From Podospora pseudocomata (lineage: Eukaryota; Ascomycota; Sordariomycetes; Sordariales; Podosporaceae): DNA of 64,000 bases. A model generated the notes under the pieces. The model ran no database searches and was not told the DNA's origin. It saw only the letters and a program-made list of their open reading frames with translations. How positions within the stretch are numbered: position 1 is the stretch's first letter; the number at the start of each line of letters is the position of its first letter. Of this stretch, positions 54,364 through 64,000 are shown in pieces. The stretch spans positions 3,906,001 to 3,970,000 of the forward strand of contig NC_085889.1 of NCBI RefSeq assembly GCF_035222375.1, read 5' to 3'. The position numbers and the translations under genes are program-made.

Positions 54364-54946
54364 CTTTGCTGATGGTGTATGTGGGTGCTGGAGGTGAGAC
54401 TTCGTGCGAGGCTGAGGGCAACTGATAATAGGGGTTGCGACACACGGAATCTGTGCTTTCTGAGTTGTAGTCCGACGATGCCGACGAGGTACAAAGACGA
54501 AGTGGGTGATGTTATCCGCGCGTTTGGCTGGCTCGCTGTTGTTACTTGTTGATGCTAAAGAGACGACGAACAAAACGCGACGGAGATGGATATCAGAAGC
54601 AGCTGGATGAAACGGAGAAAGGATCGCTCGGTGGACTTTGCATGCACTGCTCCCATCCCAAAGAAAGACCGAGCGACGGCTTCCCGGGGCTGCTGGACGG
54701 TCTGAAGTCGCGGAGGGTGTGGGGGCCATGACGTCTGACCTGGGAGTCTAACCAATCACAGCACGAGATGCACCCTTGTGGTTCGACGCTGCGGGGTCAA
54801 GCAACTGTTAAGCTTTGAGCTCAGCGGGACCCGCTCCATGACAGCGGCAACGACGACCCTCTCTCTCTCTCGTGGGGAGGATAGCATCAGATACAGCGAC
54901 GCTTCATTTATGATAACAACAAGAAGATATTCTTATATCATTCGTA
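54364..54946. other. Upstream region of the Gly/Ser/Gln-rich protein gene
   Basis: 583 bp between that gene's start and the stop of the Dabb gene. An in-frame extension upstream of 54363 reaches a Met at 54729, but it reads like a CT-rich leader. Confidence 0.45.
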
Positions 54947-55425
54947 TCAAAACTTTCCAGGCATAAACCCCACCACCTCCGTCTTCTCCACAATCCCCTT
55001 TGCACCCTCCCAAAAAGCAGCATACGCCGGGTCTGTCTTGAGATAATATTCTCTGTCCTCGTCACTGTCGAACTCGCTCACAAAGGCATGGGTTACTCTG
55101 TCCTGTTTACCCCTTCAGTATACTGTTATCATCTCCCTAGAAACTACAGATGACAAGGAAAAGAACGCACTTGGGAGTCACTCATGTGCGTATTCACCCC
55201 TCCAGTTATATTCTTCATATACGGCCGGTTGGTTTCTGGATGGAGGCAGGTGTCTTTAAGCGCTAGGAGCTTGTCACAGACCTGACACAAAAATGGTAAG
55301 AGTTAGGCTTCTTGACTGGGTGATGAAAAGGGGTGGGTGGCTGTTTGGCGATGACTGACTTCTTGAACCTCCTCCGGTGTGGCCAGCGGTTTGAAGCTGA
55401 ACATCACCACGTGCATTACGCCCAT
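54947..55425 (-). CDS. Stress-responsive A/B barrel (Dabb) domain protein
   Basis: Three short exons (55425-55360, 55281-55171, 55102-54947) with introns of 78 nt (GTCAGT...GTCAG) and 68 nt (GTGCGT...AACAG) encode 110 residues, the normal length for a stand-alone Dabb domain. The hallmarks are the N-terminal strand MGVMHVVMFSFKPLATPEEV, a helix (VCDKLLALKDTCL), the middle strand (ITGGVNTH), THAFVSEFDSDEDREYYLKT, and the closing HxxF-like region AYAAFWEGAKGIVEKTEVVGF. Such proteins form dimeric alpha/beta barrels; some are cyclases or stress proteins, and many are of unknown role. The reading frame is too fragmented to appear as one ORF, so the exons were joined by hand. Confidence 0.85.
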
Positions 55426-55840
55426 GTTGACTGTTTCTTGCGAGAAGTTGAAGATGAAAGATGATTCTTGTGTGTCTTGTTTTGCTTGATGATGATGATA
55501 TGCCTGAACTTCCAGTGGAGGTGGTCAGTCTGATGCTTTTGAGGGTCTGATCTTTGTGCTCCCACTCATCCAACCCCGCATCCATTACATCACTGTTCAC
55601 CAACCCAACCCGTGATCGATCAGCAGCATCTCGACCAAAAGTCACCTGTTCCAGGCCTCACTCACCAGGCTCACAAATCAGGGGATGATCACCTGCTCTG
55701 AATGCAACAATGCAAAGAACCATAAAGATGGAATTGTGTGGGTATCTGGTACGAAACCCATCTCATGCAAATATGCGTAAATCCAAGGCCACAAAAAATT
55801 AACATACAGAAAAAACCATCACCCCATCACCCCATCACCC
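55426..55840. other. Intergenic between the Dabb gene and amine oxidase gene
   Basis: 415 bp: promoter of the Dabb gene and 3' region of the amine oxidase. Nothing further is seen. Confidence 0.5.
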
Positions 55841-58122
55841 CTAAGCCTTGCAGCACCCCTTCATCTCCCCCCCCGTAACAGCCAACCCATCCACCTTCTT
55901 CGCCAGCTCATCAGCCGTATTCAACGCAGTACTGCAGTTGAAACTCTGCTTCGAACTCGGCACATCCAACGCCGGGTTCTTGTCAAAAAAGTTCACCGGC
56001 CTCAGCATAACCTTCAACATCTCCATCGGCATAACCGGGAAATCTTCAACCCTGGGGATGTGATTGATCCCAAAATTCACCCACAACACCGGGTCCTGCT
56101 CCTTTGTCAAATCCTCCTTCCTCTCGGCCCAGCTCCTGACTCCCTTGCCGCCATGGCTCTGGTTGGTGTACTTCCCGCCCGCAAACAGCTCCCCGTCAAC
56201 ATACTTGGTGACATAAAAACTCCGATCGGCAAACTCGGCGCGCTTGTAGTGGTAGCTGTCCTTGTCTGCGAGGATGGGCTGGAAGGGGGGCACGTGAACC
56301 TTGTAGCCTACCGGGAGCTTGTTGACCGTGTTCTTGACTGATGGGTTGAGGATCTTGAACGTCCGGTTCTTGCTCGGGTCGAGGTCGTAACCACCGGTGG
56401 TGTCGATGACCGTCTTCTTGACCATGTAACCGTGGCCGTTGGGGTTGAGCTTAGGGTCGCGGGGCATAGCCTCGGCTTCTTCGTACGCGATCTGGTTGCC
56501 GTGGCCGCCGATCATGGGGTCGACGCGGAGGGAGAAGAAGTGCTGGTGGTAACCGCCGAGGACGCCGGGGTGGACGACGGTGCCAAAGGGGTGCGGCACC
56601 TCGGTGAGGTCGAGGTCGAGGGGCTGGGTGGACAAGATACCCGTTGCCCTGACTTCGTACGTGATGTCACCGGCTTGGTTAAAGATGAAGGCGAGGATGT
56701 ACTCGTAGTTGCTGACCGTCAGGATAGACTGGAGGACGAGCTCGCGGTTGCGGACGACGACGGCGCGGTTGGTGCGGTAGTTGGTGTGCTTCCAGAGGAG
56801 ACCAGAGTCTTGCTCGTGGATGCAGACGACGTTGGGGGCGTCGACGGGCTTGCCTTCGGCGTTGCCGAGGACAGAGGAGATGTAGTAGATGCTGCCGAGG
56901 CAGTCGCAGCCGAGCTGGAGGTTGTTGGCTGTCAAACCAGCACCGACGTCACCCAAGTCAAAGGCGCACTTGCGGTGGAAAGGGTTGCGCGGGTCACCGT
57001 AAGGGATGGCCATGTCGGAGAGAGACAGGCGGTAGAACAAGGGGCGGTTGTCGTAGTGAACATCGTAGAGGACCATGCCCTCTCTCTGGTTGAAGCCGAC
57101 CTTGAAGTCCCACTTCTGCCACTTCAGTGTCCGGCCGAGCTCAGAGAAGGGCTCAACTGTGAAAGAGGCTCCCTCAGGCTGGACAACCTGGAGAGGCTTG
57201 AGGTCGGTGCGCATGGTGTGGGCTTCAGGGATGTACTCGTTTGCTGGGCGGTCCTGCCATGTGAAAGGCTTGATGGTCTCGTCATGGCCGGTAGGCATGA
57301 TGTCGATACGAACCAGCTCGAGGGTGGCCGGGTCAATGACGGGAGAGACGGGAAGGGGGAAGGAGTAGTGGCAGCTGTCCTCTTCGGATGAGTTCTTGGG
57401 GTCGCGAAGGTAGAGGTTGCATTGCATGACACGCTTGTCGTCGAAGAACTTGGCCTCCTTGATGCCGTCGGCACCTGTATAGTGTTAGTTCATGTTCGGG
57501 TTCCCAAGATCAGCAAAAGACATACCATAAATCCAAGGATCCATCACAACCACCGCCCCCTCGGGAAGACCCAGCTTCTCAATCTCGGCCTTCACCTCGG
57601 GAATCTCCAGCACGGCCTTCTCAACCTCCTCAAGCTCAGCCATATCACTGTTGGGGTGCTCAAAAGGCCCAAGCTTGGCGTTGAACTCGACCTTTTGAGT
57701 GGTCAAGTTGACAACCGCCTCATGGACATTGTGCTGTGATGGAGTTTAGCATTTTGAGCAGTGACGGTGGAGTGGAAGGGCAGACTTACAGTTCCCCTAA
57801 GTGTATAAACAATAAAAGACTTCCTCTCAAGCGGCGCAGGCTTCTCACCCGCCCTCTCTGCAGCAAGCCAAGGGGCAAGAATCTTCTTCTCGGGCTCATG
57901 AAGAGTGTTGACCTTGAACTGGAGCTTCGTCCCTTCAGGCCACACAGACCTAACCAAGTCCGCACCCTTGCTGATCTCCTCACCAGTCAAAGGACCAAGA
58001 GGATGTGTTACCGGCGCAGCCTTGGTCGTCTCGCTGGAAACAATAGCAGCCTTGACCGCAGCAGTGTTGTCAGTCTCGATGACTGGGGCCTGGGCGGCCT
58101 TTGCGTCTTGATTGGCAACCAT
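55841..58122 (-). CDS. Copper-containing primary amine oxidase
   Basis: Three exons (58122-57790, 57733-57526, 57474-55841) with introns of 56 nt (GTAAGT...CACAG) and 51 nt (GTATGT...TACAG) encode 724 residues, the family length. The N-terminal N2/N3 domains span to ~300. In the catalytic domain, FHRKCAFDLGDVGAGL carries the catalytic-base Asp, VSNYEYILAF carries the N-Y-E/D-Y signature whose first Tyr (Tyr437) is converted to topaquinone, and YHQHFFSLRVD holds the His-x-His copper ligands; a further His lies near NHIPRVEDFPVMP. The enzyme oxidises primary amines to aldehydes, releasing ammonia and H2O2, and many fungal forms are peroxisomal. The C-terminus (GCCKA) is not a PTS1, so location is open. 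GATA sites and a TATA box precede it. Confidence 0.95.
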
Positions 58123-58980
58123 TGTGAGGATGTGGCGAGTGTGTCTGTGTTGTGTGATGAAAGGAGAAATAAGTGAATCAACCAAAGAGGATATCCCCTT
58201 TATATATCAAAGCCATTTACTGAGGCGGAGTGCAGGGAGAGATGAATGAACATTTACTCCACCCTATCCTCATTGATAATGATAAGACAGACAGGTCGAG
58301 ATACGGGATAGCTAGCCCAATCTGTTCCTAAAAACCGCAGGTAAATGGTGGGTTCGCATCCCGGTTCGTGGGCGCCCAGCTGTTGTCCAATCCTTTGTGC
58401 CGTTGACTGCCGTTGCTGTCTTTGGTGGTGTGCCGGTGTGGCGGACGCATACGTTGTCCCCACGTGAACCTACTTCGTCGACCATCTGTTCTGTTAGAGT
58501 CTGCCATAGATTGTTCCTCGCTTCCGTTACCGTCAGGACCCCGCCCTGATATGCATGGGCTTCCGTGACACTTGCTCGACATCTCACACTAGTATCAACA
58601 GGATATCCTGGTGTAAGCAAGACGTGCAACAAAGAGTGACACTCTCGATCGGATGCAGGGTGGATGGAGGTGTTCGATAAGGCGGGAAAGCCCCGCTCGC
58701 TTACCCCGCTGATCTCCGCATCCGCGTTCCGGACACATCGGAAACGTCATGCTCCAGGCCGAGATTCTGAAAAAGTGATCTGAACTCCAAGAAAAGGCGT
58801 AGTAGAAAGGCACAAGTCTTTTAGATTCCGGTGTATGAACTGTAGATAGAAGTCTGTATGCGTGTCCAAGATCGATGTCCAAAAGGCTGAGCCAGCCCCG
58901 AGATGCACGCTGTGCTGTAGTGGTGAGATCGGTTACCAAGCCAAACCAAACGAGAGCGGAGGGGTTCACACAAAGCCCAA
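58123..58980. promoter_or_regulatory. Promoter region of the amine oxidase gene
   Basis: 858 bp up to the 3' end of the next gene. It contains a TATAAA box (minus strand, 58203-58198, about 76 bp before the ATG) and a paired GATA element (58274-58286). ORFs within it are antisense or chance. Confidence 0.5.
58274..58286 (+). promoter_or_regulatory. Paired GATA element upstream of amine oxidase
   Basis: TGATAATGATAAG contains two adjacent HGATAR sites in direct orientation, about 155 bp upstream of the start codon at 58122. Filamentous-fungal NIT2/AreA binds best to paired GATA sites. This is consistent with a nitrogen-scavenging enzyme. Confidence 0.5.
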
Positions 58981-59751
58981 TCACAAGAAGGAAGACGTAA
59001 CCCTCCAAGACCCTGTAACAAGCCAAAGACGGGAATACCATCTGTGCAGCTCCTCCATCCATCCCGGCATTGGTCCCTGAATACCTTCAACCCTGCTGTT
59101 GCCGTTAAAAAAGCAGCTCTTAAGTCCAAGAACCACCTCGCCACGAGCCTTGTCAACACTGGCACTGATGACAAAAAGGCCATCCGAGTCTCTTGGGCCC
59201 GCGTTCCTCGGCGTATCACCGCAGCGGACAACAATCTCAGTTGGTGTCTTCTCAACAACCTCAAAGTGGTCAGTCAGCTGTGTACCTGGCTCATAGGTCG
59301 ACTTGGATAGCTGATCAGCAGTCCATAGCTGGGCAGCGGTGGCGGGTCCCTGGTATTTCCGGGCAAGATAGGCCCGTTGAAAGCGATATCCTGCAGGAGA
59401 TGTAAAGTTAGTTCCAAAAATGGATATGGCGTGGTTTGTGACTGGTTGGGTGGGCGGTGGATGAGGGTGAGCCTCACCTAATCCTCCCCAGACACCACGG
59501 CAAAACTCCAGAGCCAGATCGCCCTCGCGCTGGAGGAGCTCGGGCCTGATTTTATCAAGTGGAATGCGCTTGTAGACGAGGTCTTGCGTTGAGGCATTAT
59601 TGTGTCGGTTGTATTTGCGGAAGCTCTTTGAGCGCCATAACGGGTCGTCTTCGGGCAGCGGGCTCTCAAGGCGGGTGGTTGTGCCAAGATAGCCAACAGT
59701 TCCGGCCGTGGCCAGGAAGGCAGTGGTGAATGTTTTGCGGATGATGCCCAT
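58981..59751 (-). CDS. Uncharacterised small protein with N-terminal membrane/targeting segment
   Basis: The frame is open throughout, but a likely 87-nt intron (59477-59391; GTGAGG donor, AACTAAC branch, CTGCAG acceptor) lies within it; spliced exons 59751-59478 and 59390-58981 give 227 residues. The splice joins CRGVWGGLG with YRFQRAYLARKYQ. The N-terminus MGIIRKTFTTAFLATAGTVGYLG is basic and then hydrophobic, like a mitochondrial or membrane anchor. LPEDDPLWRSKSFRKYNRH follows, and the C-terminus ends in MEELHRWYSRLWLVTGSWRV. The sequence reads as a conserved fungal protein of unknown function; no motif allows a role to be named. Confidence 0.75.
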   Translation of the reverse strand: MGIIRKTFTTAFLATAGTVGYLGTTTRLESPLPEDDPLWRSKSFRKYNRHNNASTQDLVYKRIPLDKIRPELLQREGDLALEFCRGVWGGLGEAHPHPPPTQPVTNHAISIFGTNFTSPAGYRFQRAYLARKYQGPATAAQLWTADQLSKSTYEPGTQLTDHFEVVEKTPTEIVVRCGDTPRNAGPRDSDGLFVISASVDKARGEVVLGLKSCFFNGNSRVEGIQGPMPGWMEELHRWYSRLWLVTGSWRVTSSFL

Positions 59752-61406
59752 GTTTGTTGGTTTATTTGTTGTCGCTGCAAGAAGGGTTCACCTAGTCTCG
59801 GTTGTATTGAAAGGATGGTGGCCGATGGGTCGGCCACTGTTGGGTGACCCGATCGGTTGGACGAGCGGCTGGACGGCTGCGGGCACGGTCGGAGGTTGGC
59901 TGGGTGGGTCGAAAGATGAGGGGCATCTCCCGATTAATTGGTGCATTCTGATTGGCTGCAGTGGATCAGCCCTATTCCGCTTCTAAGATGGGCAAGTCCA
60001 CTTACACGGGACCTATCGGCAGGACACATGACCTGAAGGCCGCTACCACGGCGCTGGTAAGACTCCACTGCTATCGGATTTGTGTTTGCAACATCAAATT
60101 CATGTTACTGAAATTTTGGATCACTTATCGGGAGTCGATAAAGATCCCCATCTGTGTTATTTTCCCGAATCTGGAGCTGAGTGCTTGAGTGAGTCGATTC
60201 ATGTGGAGCACGTTGTCTTTTATCATTCTCACCCATCAACTTCGGTCATGACATGTCAAATTACCAACTACACTCCTGAGGCGCCATCGTGGCGTTTTTC
60301 TTTTTTTGGATTTCCTAAGCAACCTGGCTTAGCTGATGAGTTCCCCGACTTCAGTGCCACCTCCCCCAATAGCATTCCAGAGTCCATCCACGCCCCTGAC
60401 CACTATGGTAAGGAAATAGGTTCACTATCTTCGTCGTCTTTGCCGGTATCGGCATCATGATTATAGGCGCCTCGGGCTGTGATGGTTGAATCACAACACT
60501 CTGCCCAACACTTCTCCTCGCTCCCTTCGGTCCAAACAAACTCGTATACAACATCAGATACGGTTCTGTACTACACTACCACCCAGCTGACCAGACACAC
60601 GGCCACACCCATGGCCATACATGTAACATACTGGCAACAAAAGAAGAGCGAAATCATTCAAGAGGGAGTAGAGCGGGAAAAGAAAGGACTCTCCACACCA
60701 GAAATTTAGAAACTTGAGATCCTTATTGTTGTCTAACAAGCTTAGACAGGAGATCCTTTTGGACTTAACCGATGAATTGCGAGTTAACAACATAAAGAAG
60801 GTCGAGAATGCCCAGAATATACACGGCTTGTAAATATGTGCTGGCTTGAACTCGTTGTTTGTATCTTGGCTTGGTGTTGTGTTTGTCTGAGGACTGTGAA
60901 GCATGGTGGATACAGGCTCAAAAACAGGTTTGACTGCCCTTGTGTTGATGGGTATGATATTCCGAGTTTAGTTGCTTTAGTGATTTTCGATAACAGGAAG
61001 TTGGCTAGGTAAGAATGATAGTTTGATAGCAACCTGGAAGTTAAGGAGCGGCACTTTATATACCTAAAGGGAGGTACAGTAAACTGACCAACATAATGAA
61101 GCTGGAAGAAGAAGGAACTGATAATGTATCAAGAAGTGAACTCAAATTTATTGAGATATTGTGACCGAATGATTGGCCCTTATAGACTCAAATTTGCTCT
61201 GACTGCCACGGAGGTTAAACTTTTATAATTATCTGCCAGGCTTTTGTCACCAAGGTATCTGACTAGAGGTAACTTTGTCATTGACGCAAACAGCTCTGTT
61301 CAGCCACCATTGCTTGACTCATTGGTATTAATCCAGTCATGTGAATGAGATCGCATCCGGGACCAAAGGTTTAACCCATCACCAAGACTGGTCCCTCTCC
61401 TTCCCT
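59752..61406. other. Intergenic region with two small overlapping ORFs of doubtful status
   Basis: Between divergent and convergent neighbours. On the + strand a small frame begins at 59988 (MGKSTYTGPIGRTHDLKAA, 66 codons to 60188, with a GTAAGA inside) and a second, frame-shifted ORF runs from 60080 to 60460 (126 codons). They could be exons of one small gene, but no convincing splice joins them. The rest is AT-rich and gene-free. Confidence 0.35.
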
Positions 61407-62294
61407 TCACTGCGTCCTGTTCTGTGTATCCGATTCCTCATACCGAGGAGGCGGTGTTTCATTCCCAGATTGTGTGGCTGTTACACTTGCCCCTGCGCGA
61501 GCTTGGGAGCTCTCAACATCCGCCATCCTGTGGTGTAAGATACATAGGTTCTCTGCAGTCAAAGTGCGACTTTGAAGCGAGCCCCTCTGTGCTGCTGATG
61601 TATTGATCCGAGATTGTTGGCTGGTCGAACCGCCCCCACGGGACCTAGAGCGTCTTTGAGTGTATGTATTTAGCCTCGGTTGTTCTGCGGCTGTATGTCT
61701 AGACGGCTTCGGCACTGCCGTTCTTGCTCGCTCTGGTGCGGCCACCATAGGGACCTGAAGTTGCGGTGCAAAATTCACAAGCCCTGTCCCAGGGGCTGCT
61801 CCCTCTCCTCTAATTGCAGAAGGAGCTCGGTCGGTTTCGCTCTCACCCCCAACCTCCAGGTCGACATCTGTCTTCCTTTTATTCTTAGCCTTCTTATTTT
61901 CCTTCTCAAACTCAGGTAGATTGAGACAAGGGCACTCCACCCCACAGCACGTCTTGATACCGATCTTCTGCACCGCTGCATAAGGTAGCACAGACAAAGA
62001 CCCAGACGCCATAACGACAAGGAAGCCGCCCAGTCCTACAACCAGGAGAGCCGGTAATGTAAACACAAACAGGAAATAGAGCATAAAGTAACACGGGAAC
62101 AAGCAGCCCTCCTGCCGGCAGACCCTGATACACTTGGGTTCGTCATCGGCCCATGCACGCGAACACACCATCGCACTGGCGAGAAGGAAGGATACCACAG
62201 CCCAGACGATGGCAGCGACTATCACTATTGATGTTGACCGGTTTCCGGTGAGGTTCATGAACCACTCATCAATTGATGGTGGCATGTCGTCCAT
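61407..62294 (-). CDS. Uncharacterised membrane protein with Cys-rich loop and PPxY motif
   Basis: A single exon of 295 residues. Two hydrophobic helices are clear: SIVIVAAIVWAVVSFLLASA (~22-41) and CYFMLYFLFVFTLPALLVVG (~68-87), with a further hydrophobic stretch (FLVVMASGSLSVLPYAAV). Between and after them is a Cys-rich part (CIRVCRQEGCLFPC and CCGVECPCLN), suggesting disulfides or palmitoylation. The C-terminal half is polar, Arg/Ser-rich and disordered. Near the end, ETPPPRYEE contains a PPxY motif, the ligand of WW domains in Rsp5/Nedd4 ubiquitin ligases and adaptors. No family was recognised. Confidence 0.65.
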   Translation of the reverse strand: MDDMPPSIDEWFMNLTGNRSTSIVIVAAIVWAVVSFLLASAMVCSRAWADDEPKCIRVCRQEGCLFPCYFMLYFLFVFTLPALLVVGLGGFLVVMASGSLSVLPYAAVQKIGIKTCCGVECPCLNLPEFEKENKKAKNKRKTDVDLEVGGESETDRAPSAIRGEGAAPGTGLVNFAPQLQVPMVAAPERARTAVPKPSRHTAAEQPRLNTYTQRRSRSRGGGSTSQQSRINTSAAQRGSLQSRTLTAENLCILHHRMADVESSQARAGASVTATQSGNETPPPRYEESDTQNRTQ

Positions 62295-64000
62295 GTTTCA
62301 GGTTCTTTGCGGTGATGGTAACGGCTGGGGTGATGATGATGCTGGCAAGCGTTGATCCGGACAAATGAACTTGGATGAATGGATGCAACTTCGTGATGGC
62401 GATGAATCGTGAAAAAAGGGATTCGGGGTGCGGTGCAGGAATTCACTGCCTCAAACTTGCTCTGGTTAATCGTTGTTGTTAAAGTTTGCAAGTGACTGCG
62501 GCACTCAACAGCCACCGACTTCATCGGCGTCATTCTCCACCGCGGGGATAGATTCAGGTTGTCAAGGTGTAAATTGCAAGAAGGATATCTCTGAGGGAGT
62601 GTAAGAAACTCTAGGATCTAAAATACATGATTTAAAGGATACAAAATTGAAGTGAGGTTGAAGTCTATCTCTTGCCGTGAATGTTTGTTACATCAATGAG
62701 TGAGAATACAGGATTTCGTTCTTCGAGAGCTAAACGCACATTGTAGGAAAAGGCCAATGACAAAAGAGAGAAAATACAGAAATGAGATCTTCGGCTTGAA
62801 ATGAGGGGTATCCGGTGGTCTAATAAACAGCATGACAAAAGGAAGAAATGGCGAGGTGCCAGGCAGGTACCGCAGAGCGCGATCATAAACGGTAACTTAA
62901 ACGAAGAATTAGCACAAGTGGAGGATCGCAATCTGGACAGAGGGCGTACCAGAATAATACGAGAAAAAAAATTAACCCATCGGTAATCATAAAACATCCC
63001 CATCTTCATCGTCATCCTCAAATATAAGCGTGGCAGCTCCGACACCGTCTCAAGCTAGGCGTCGATGGCCTTGGAGTGGGGATCCACCTCCGGCAACGCT
63101 CATGGTTGCGGCGCCGGCAGGTGGCCCAGTCATCTCCATACCAGCAGTAGTTGTCATCGTCACGACGGTAGGTTCGGCGATATCTTCTGCGGGTGCGGGC
63201 ATAGCAAAAGTAGTACCCGGTTGTGTGGCAGTAGCTGTAGCGCTCACAAAAGATGCACCATTCCAGGCCAGTGCGGAAGTTGTGCCCAAAGCCGTAGCTG
63301 TATTCGGGGGTGGACGGGTAGGGCCACACCATTTTGACCAGGCTGCTGAATCTCAGTCTGGTCAACAGTGGTGGCTGGGTGATGGTTGATATCTGTAATT
63401 TGGTGTAGCTTTGGTGTAGCTTCCAGGTCGTCAAAAAGAAACTTGAGATTTGAACGAGTGCGGTTTGAATGACCAGTGATTACACTGAGAGAAAAAGAAT
63501 GAACGCCCGAAGACGTCCAACACAAAGAGGCAGCCTTTTAAGCAGCATTTTCCTGCTATTTCCCCAGCCCATCATGCGGACGCTGTCTTAACCTTTGGCC
63601 ATTGCCTGACCACAATGATTCATAGCAGAAACAAAGAATAAAATCACGATGGCGAGGGTTTGCAAGATATAAAGTTTATGCCGTGGCCCAACCTCGACGT
63701 TGGTGATGTTTTTCAGGTCATGCATGATGGGGCTGGGAGGCCATGCTGAAGTGGCAGGCGACCAATCTGATGGTCGCGCGTTGGGGTCAGCTGCCCGACT
63801 TGCTCCCACCTGCCACCTGCCAAACTCTAAATTTCCATTTTTCCTTGGTTTTGCTGTTCGATTTCCACCGTTTGAAATTATGTCAGCCAAACTTGGAAGG
63901 AGCCCGGTGGACTTACCAGCTCAAGGGTGTTTACCGTGGTCGGATTTGACCTTCGGTGAACCACCAGTCATCAACAGAATTTGATCCTGAAGGTCGCTTT
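62295..64000. other. Region with several overlapping ORFs and no assignable gene
   Basis: A GC-rich segment (about 63018-63434) is open in three frames at once: a Cys/Tyr/Arg-rich frame on the minus strand (63434-63018, 138 codons), an Ala/Thr-rich frame on the minus strand (63289-63050) and an Ala/Val-rich frame on the + strand (63030-63389). Composition alone cannot decide which, if any, is translated. A 100-codon minus ORF (63890-63588) has one hydrophobic segment. All are left unassigned. Confidence 0.35.

Noticed and set aside
56432-57391. 319-codon ORF on the + strand
   Set aside because: It is fully antisense to the copper amine oxidase exon and Val/Glu/Asp-biased, as expected from the reverse strand of biased codons.
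58335-58365. B-box-like GGGTTCGCATCCC suggesting a tRNA
   Set aside because: No A box at the right distance and no foldable acceptor or anticodon stems.
63018-63434. Cys/Tyr-rich 138-codon ORF as a secreted small cysteine-rich protein
   Set aside because: Three frames are open over the same GC-rich segment and no signal peptide is present, so coding status cannot be decided.
1-64000. CRISPR arrays, bacterial operons, insertion sequences, integrated viral genes
   Set aside because: No direct-repeat arrays, transposase, reverse transcriptase or viral-like frames were seen; the sequence is an ordinary fungal chromosome region.

Overview
This window is nuclear DNA of a filamentous ascomycete, most likely a member of the Sordariales (Sordariomycetes). 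The evidence is: genes broken by short spliceosomal introns (mostly 49-91 nt) with GT-AG ends and CTAAC-like branch sites; fungal-type proteins (Zn2Cys6 regulator, Reb1-like Myb factor, Mss4-type PIP5K, Sys1, Coa6, Coq1, Vma12); GC-rich third codon positions; CT-rich leaders; and loose gene spacing. Exon joins were worked out by eye from splice motifs, reading phase and protein continuity. Species assignment is inference.

Layout. 0-8 kb: the 3' end of an acyl-CoA dehydrogenase, a divergent pair SYS1 (-) / COA6 (+), and the PI4P 5-kinase MSS4 (-). 9.6-11.5 kb: allantoinase (-) with a GATA-site promoter. 14-18 kb: a 920-residue protein with four Cys/His modules that I do not recognise; its last exon has a decayed, frame-shifted copy just after the stop. 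18.4-26.7 kb: a housekeeping block with an MDR-family reductase (-), COQ1 (-) divergent from VMA12 (+), an Eco1-like protein with PIP box and zinc finger but no acetyltransferase domain (+), and a phosphatidylserine-decarboxylase-family enzyme (+). 26.6-34.5 kb: a gene-poor stretch of about 7.9 kb with a tRNA-like relic. 34.5-44.5 kb: a Zn2Cys6/AT-hook regulator (+), a mitochondrial AAA-type ATPase (-), and a disordered Ser/Pro-rich protein (+) behind a G-depleted leader. 46.3-50.2 kb: a large Reb1/TTF1-like Myb protein (+). 50.4-64 kb: a possibly broken small gene, a Gln/Gly-rich disordered protein (-), a Dabb-domain protein (-), a copper amine oxidase (-), a small N-anchored protein (-) and a two-helix membrane protein (-).

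How they fit together. This is a chromosomal neighbourhood and not a biosynthetic cluster. Recurrent themes are mitochondria (COA6, COQ1, the ATPase), endomembrane function (SYS1, VMA12, MSS4) and scavenging of nitrogen compounds (allantoinase and amine oxidase, both with paired GATA elements upstream). Two genes tied to chromosome or rDNA function, the Eco1-like gene and the Reb1-like gene, each carry a tight cluster of ACGCG(T) boxes upstream, which suggests G1/S control.

The points most worth a second look are the four-module Cys/His protein and its duplicated tail; a 63-codon, protein-like extension in frame behind the MSS4 stop codon; the Eco1-like protein without a catalytic domain; and two introns whose length is a multiple of three and which lack stops, so that they hide inside apparently continuous ORFs.
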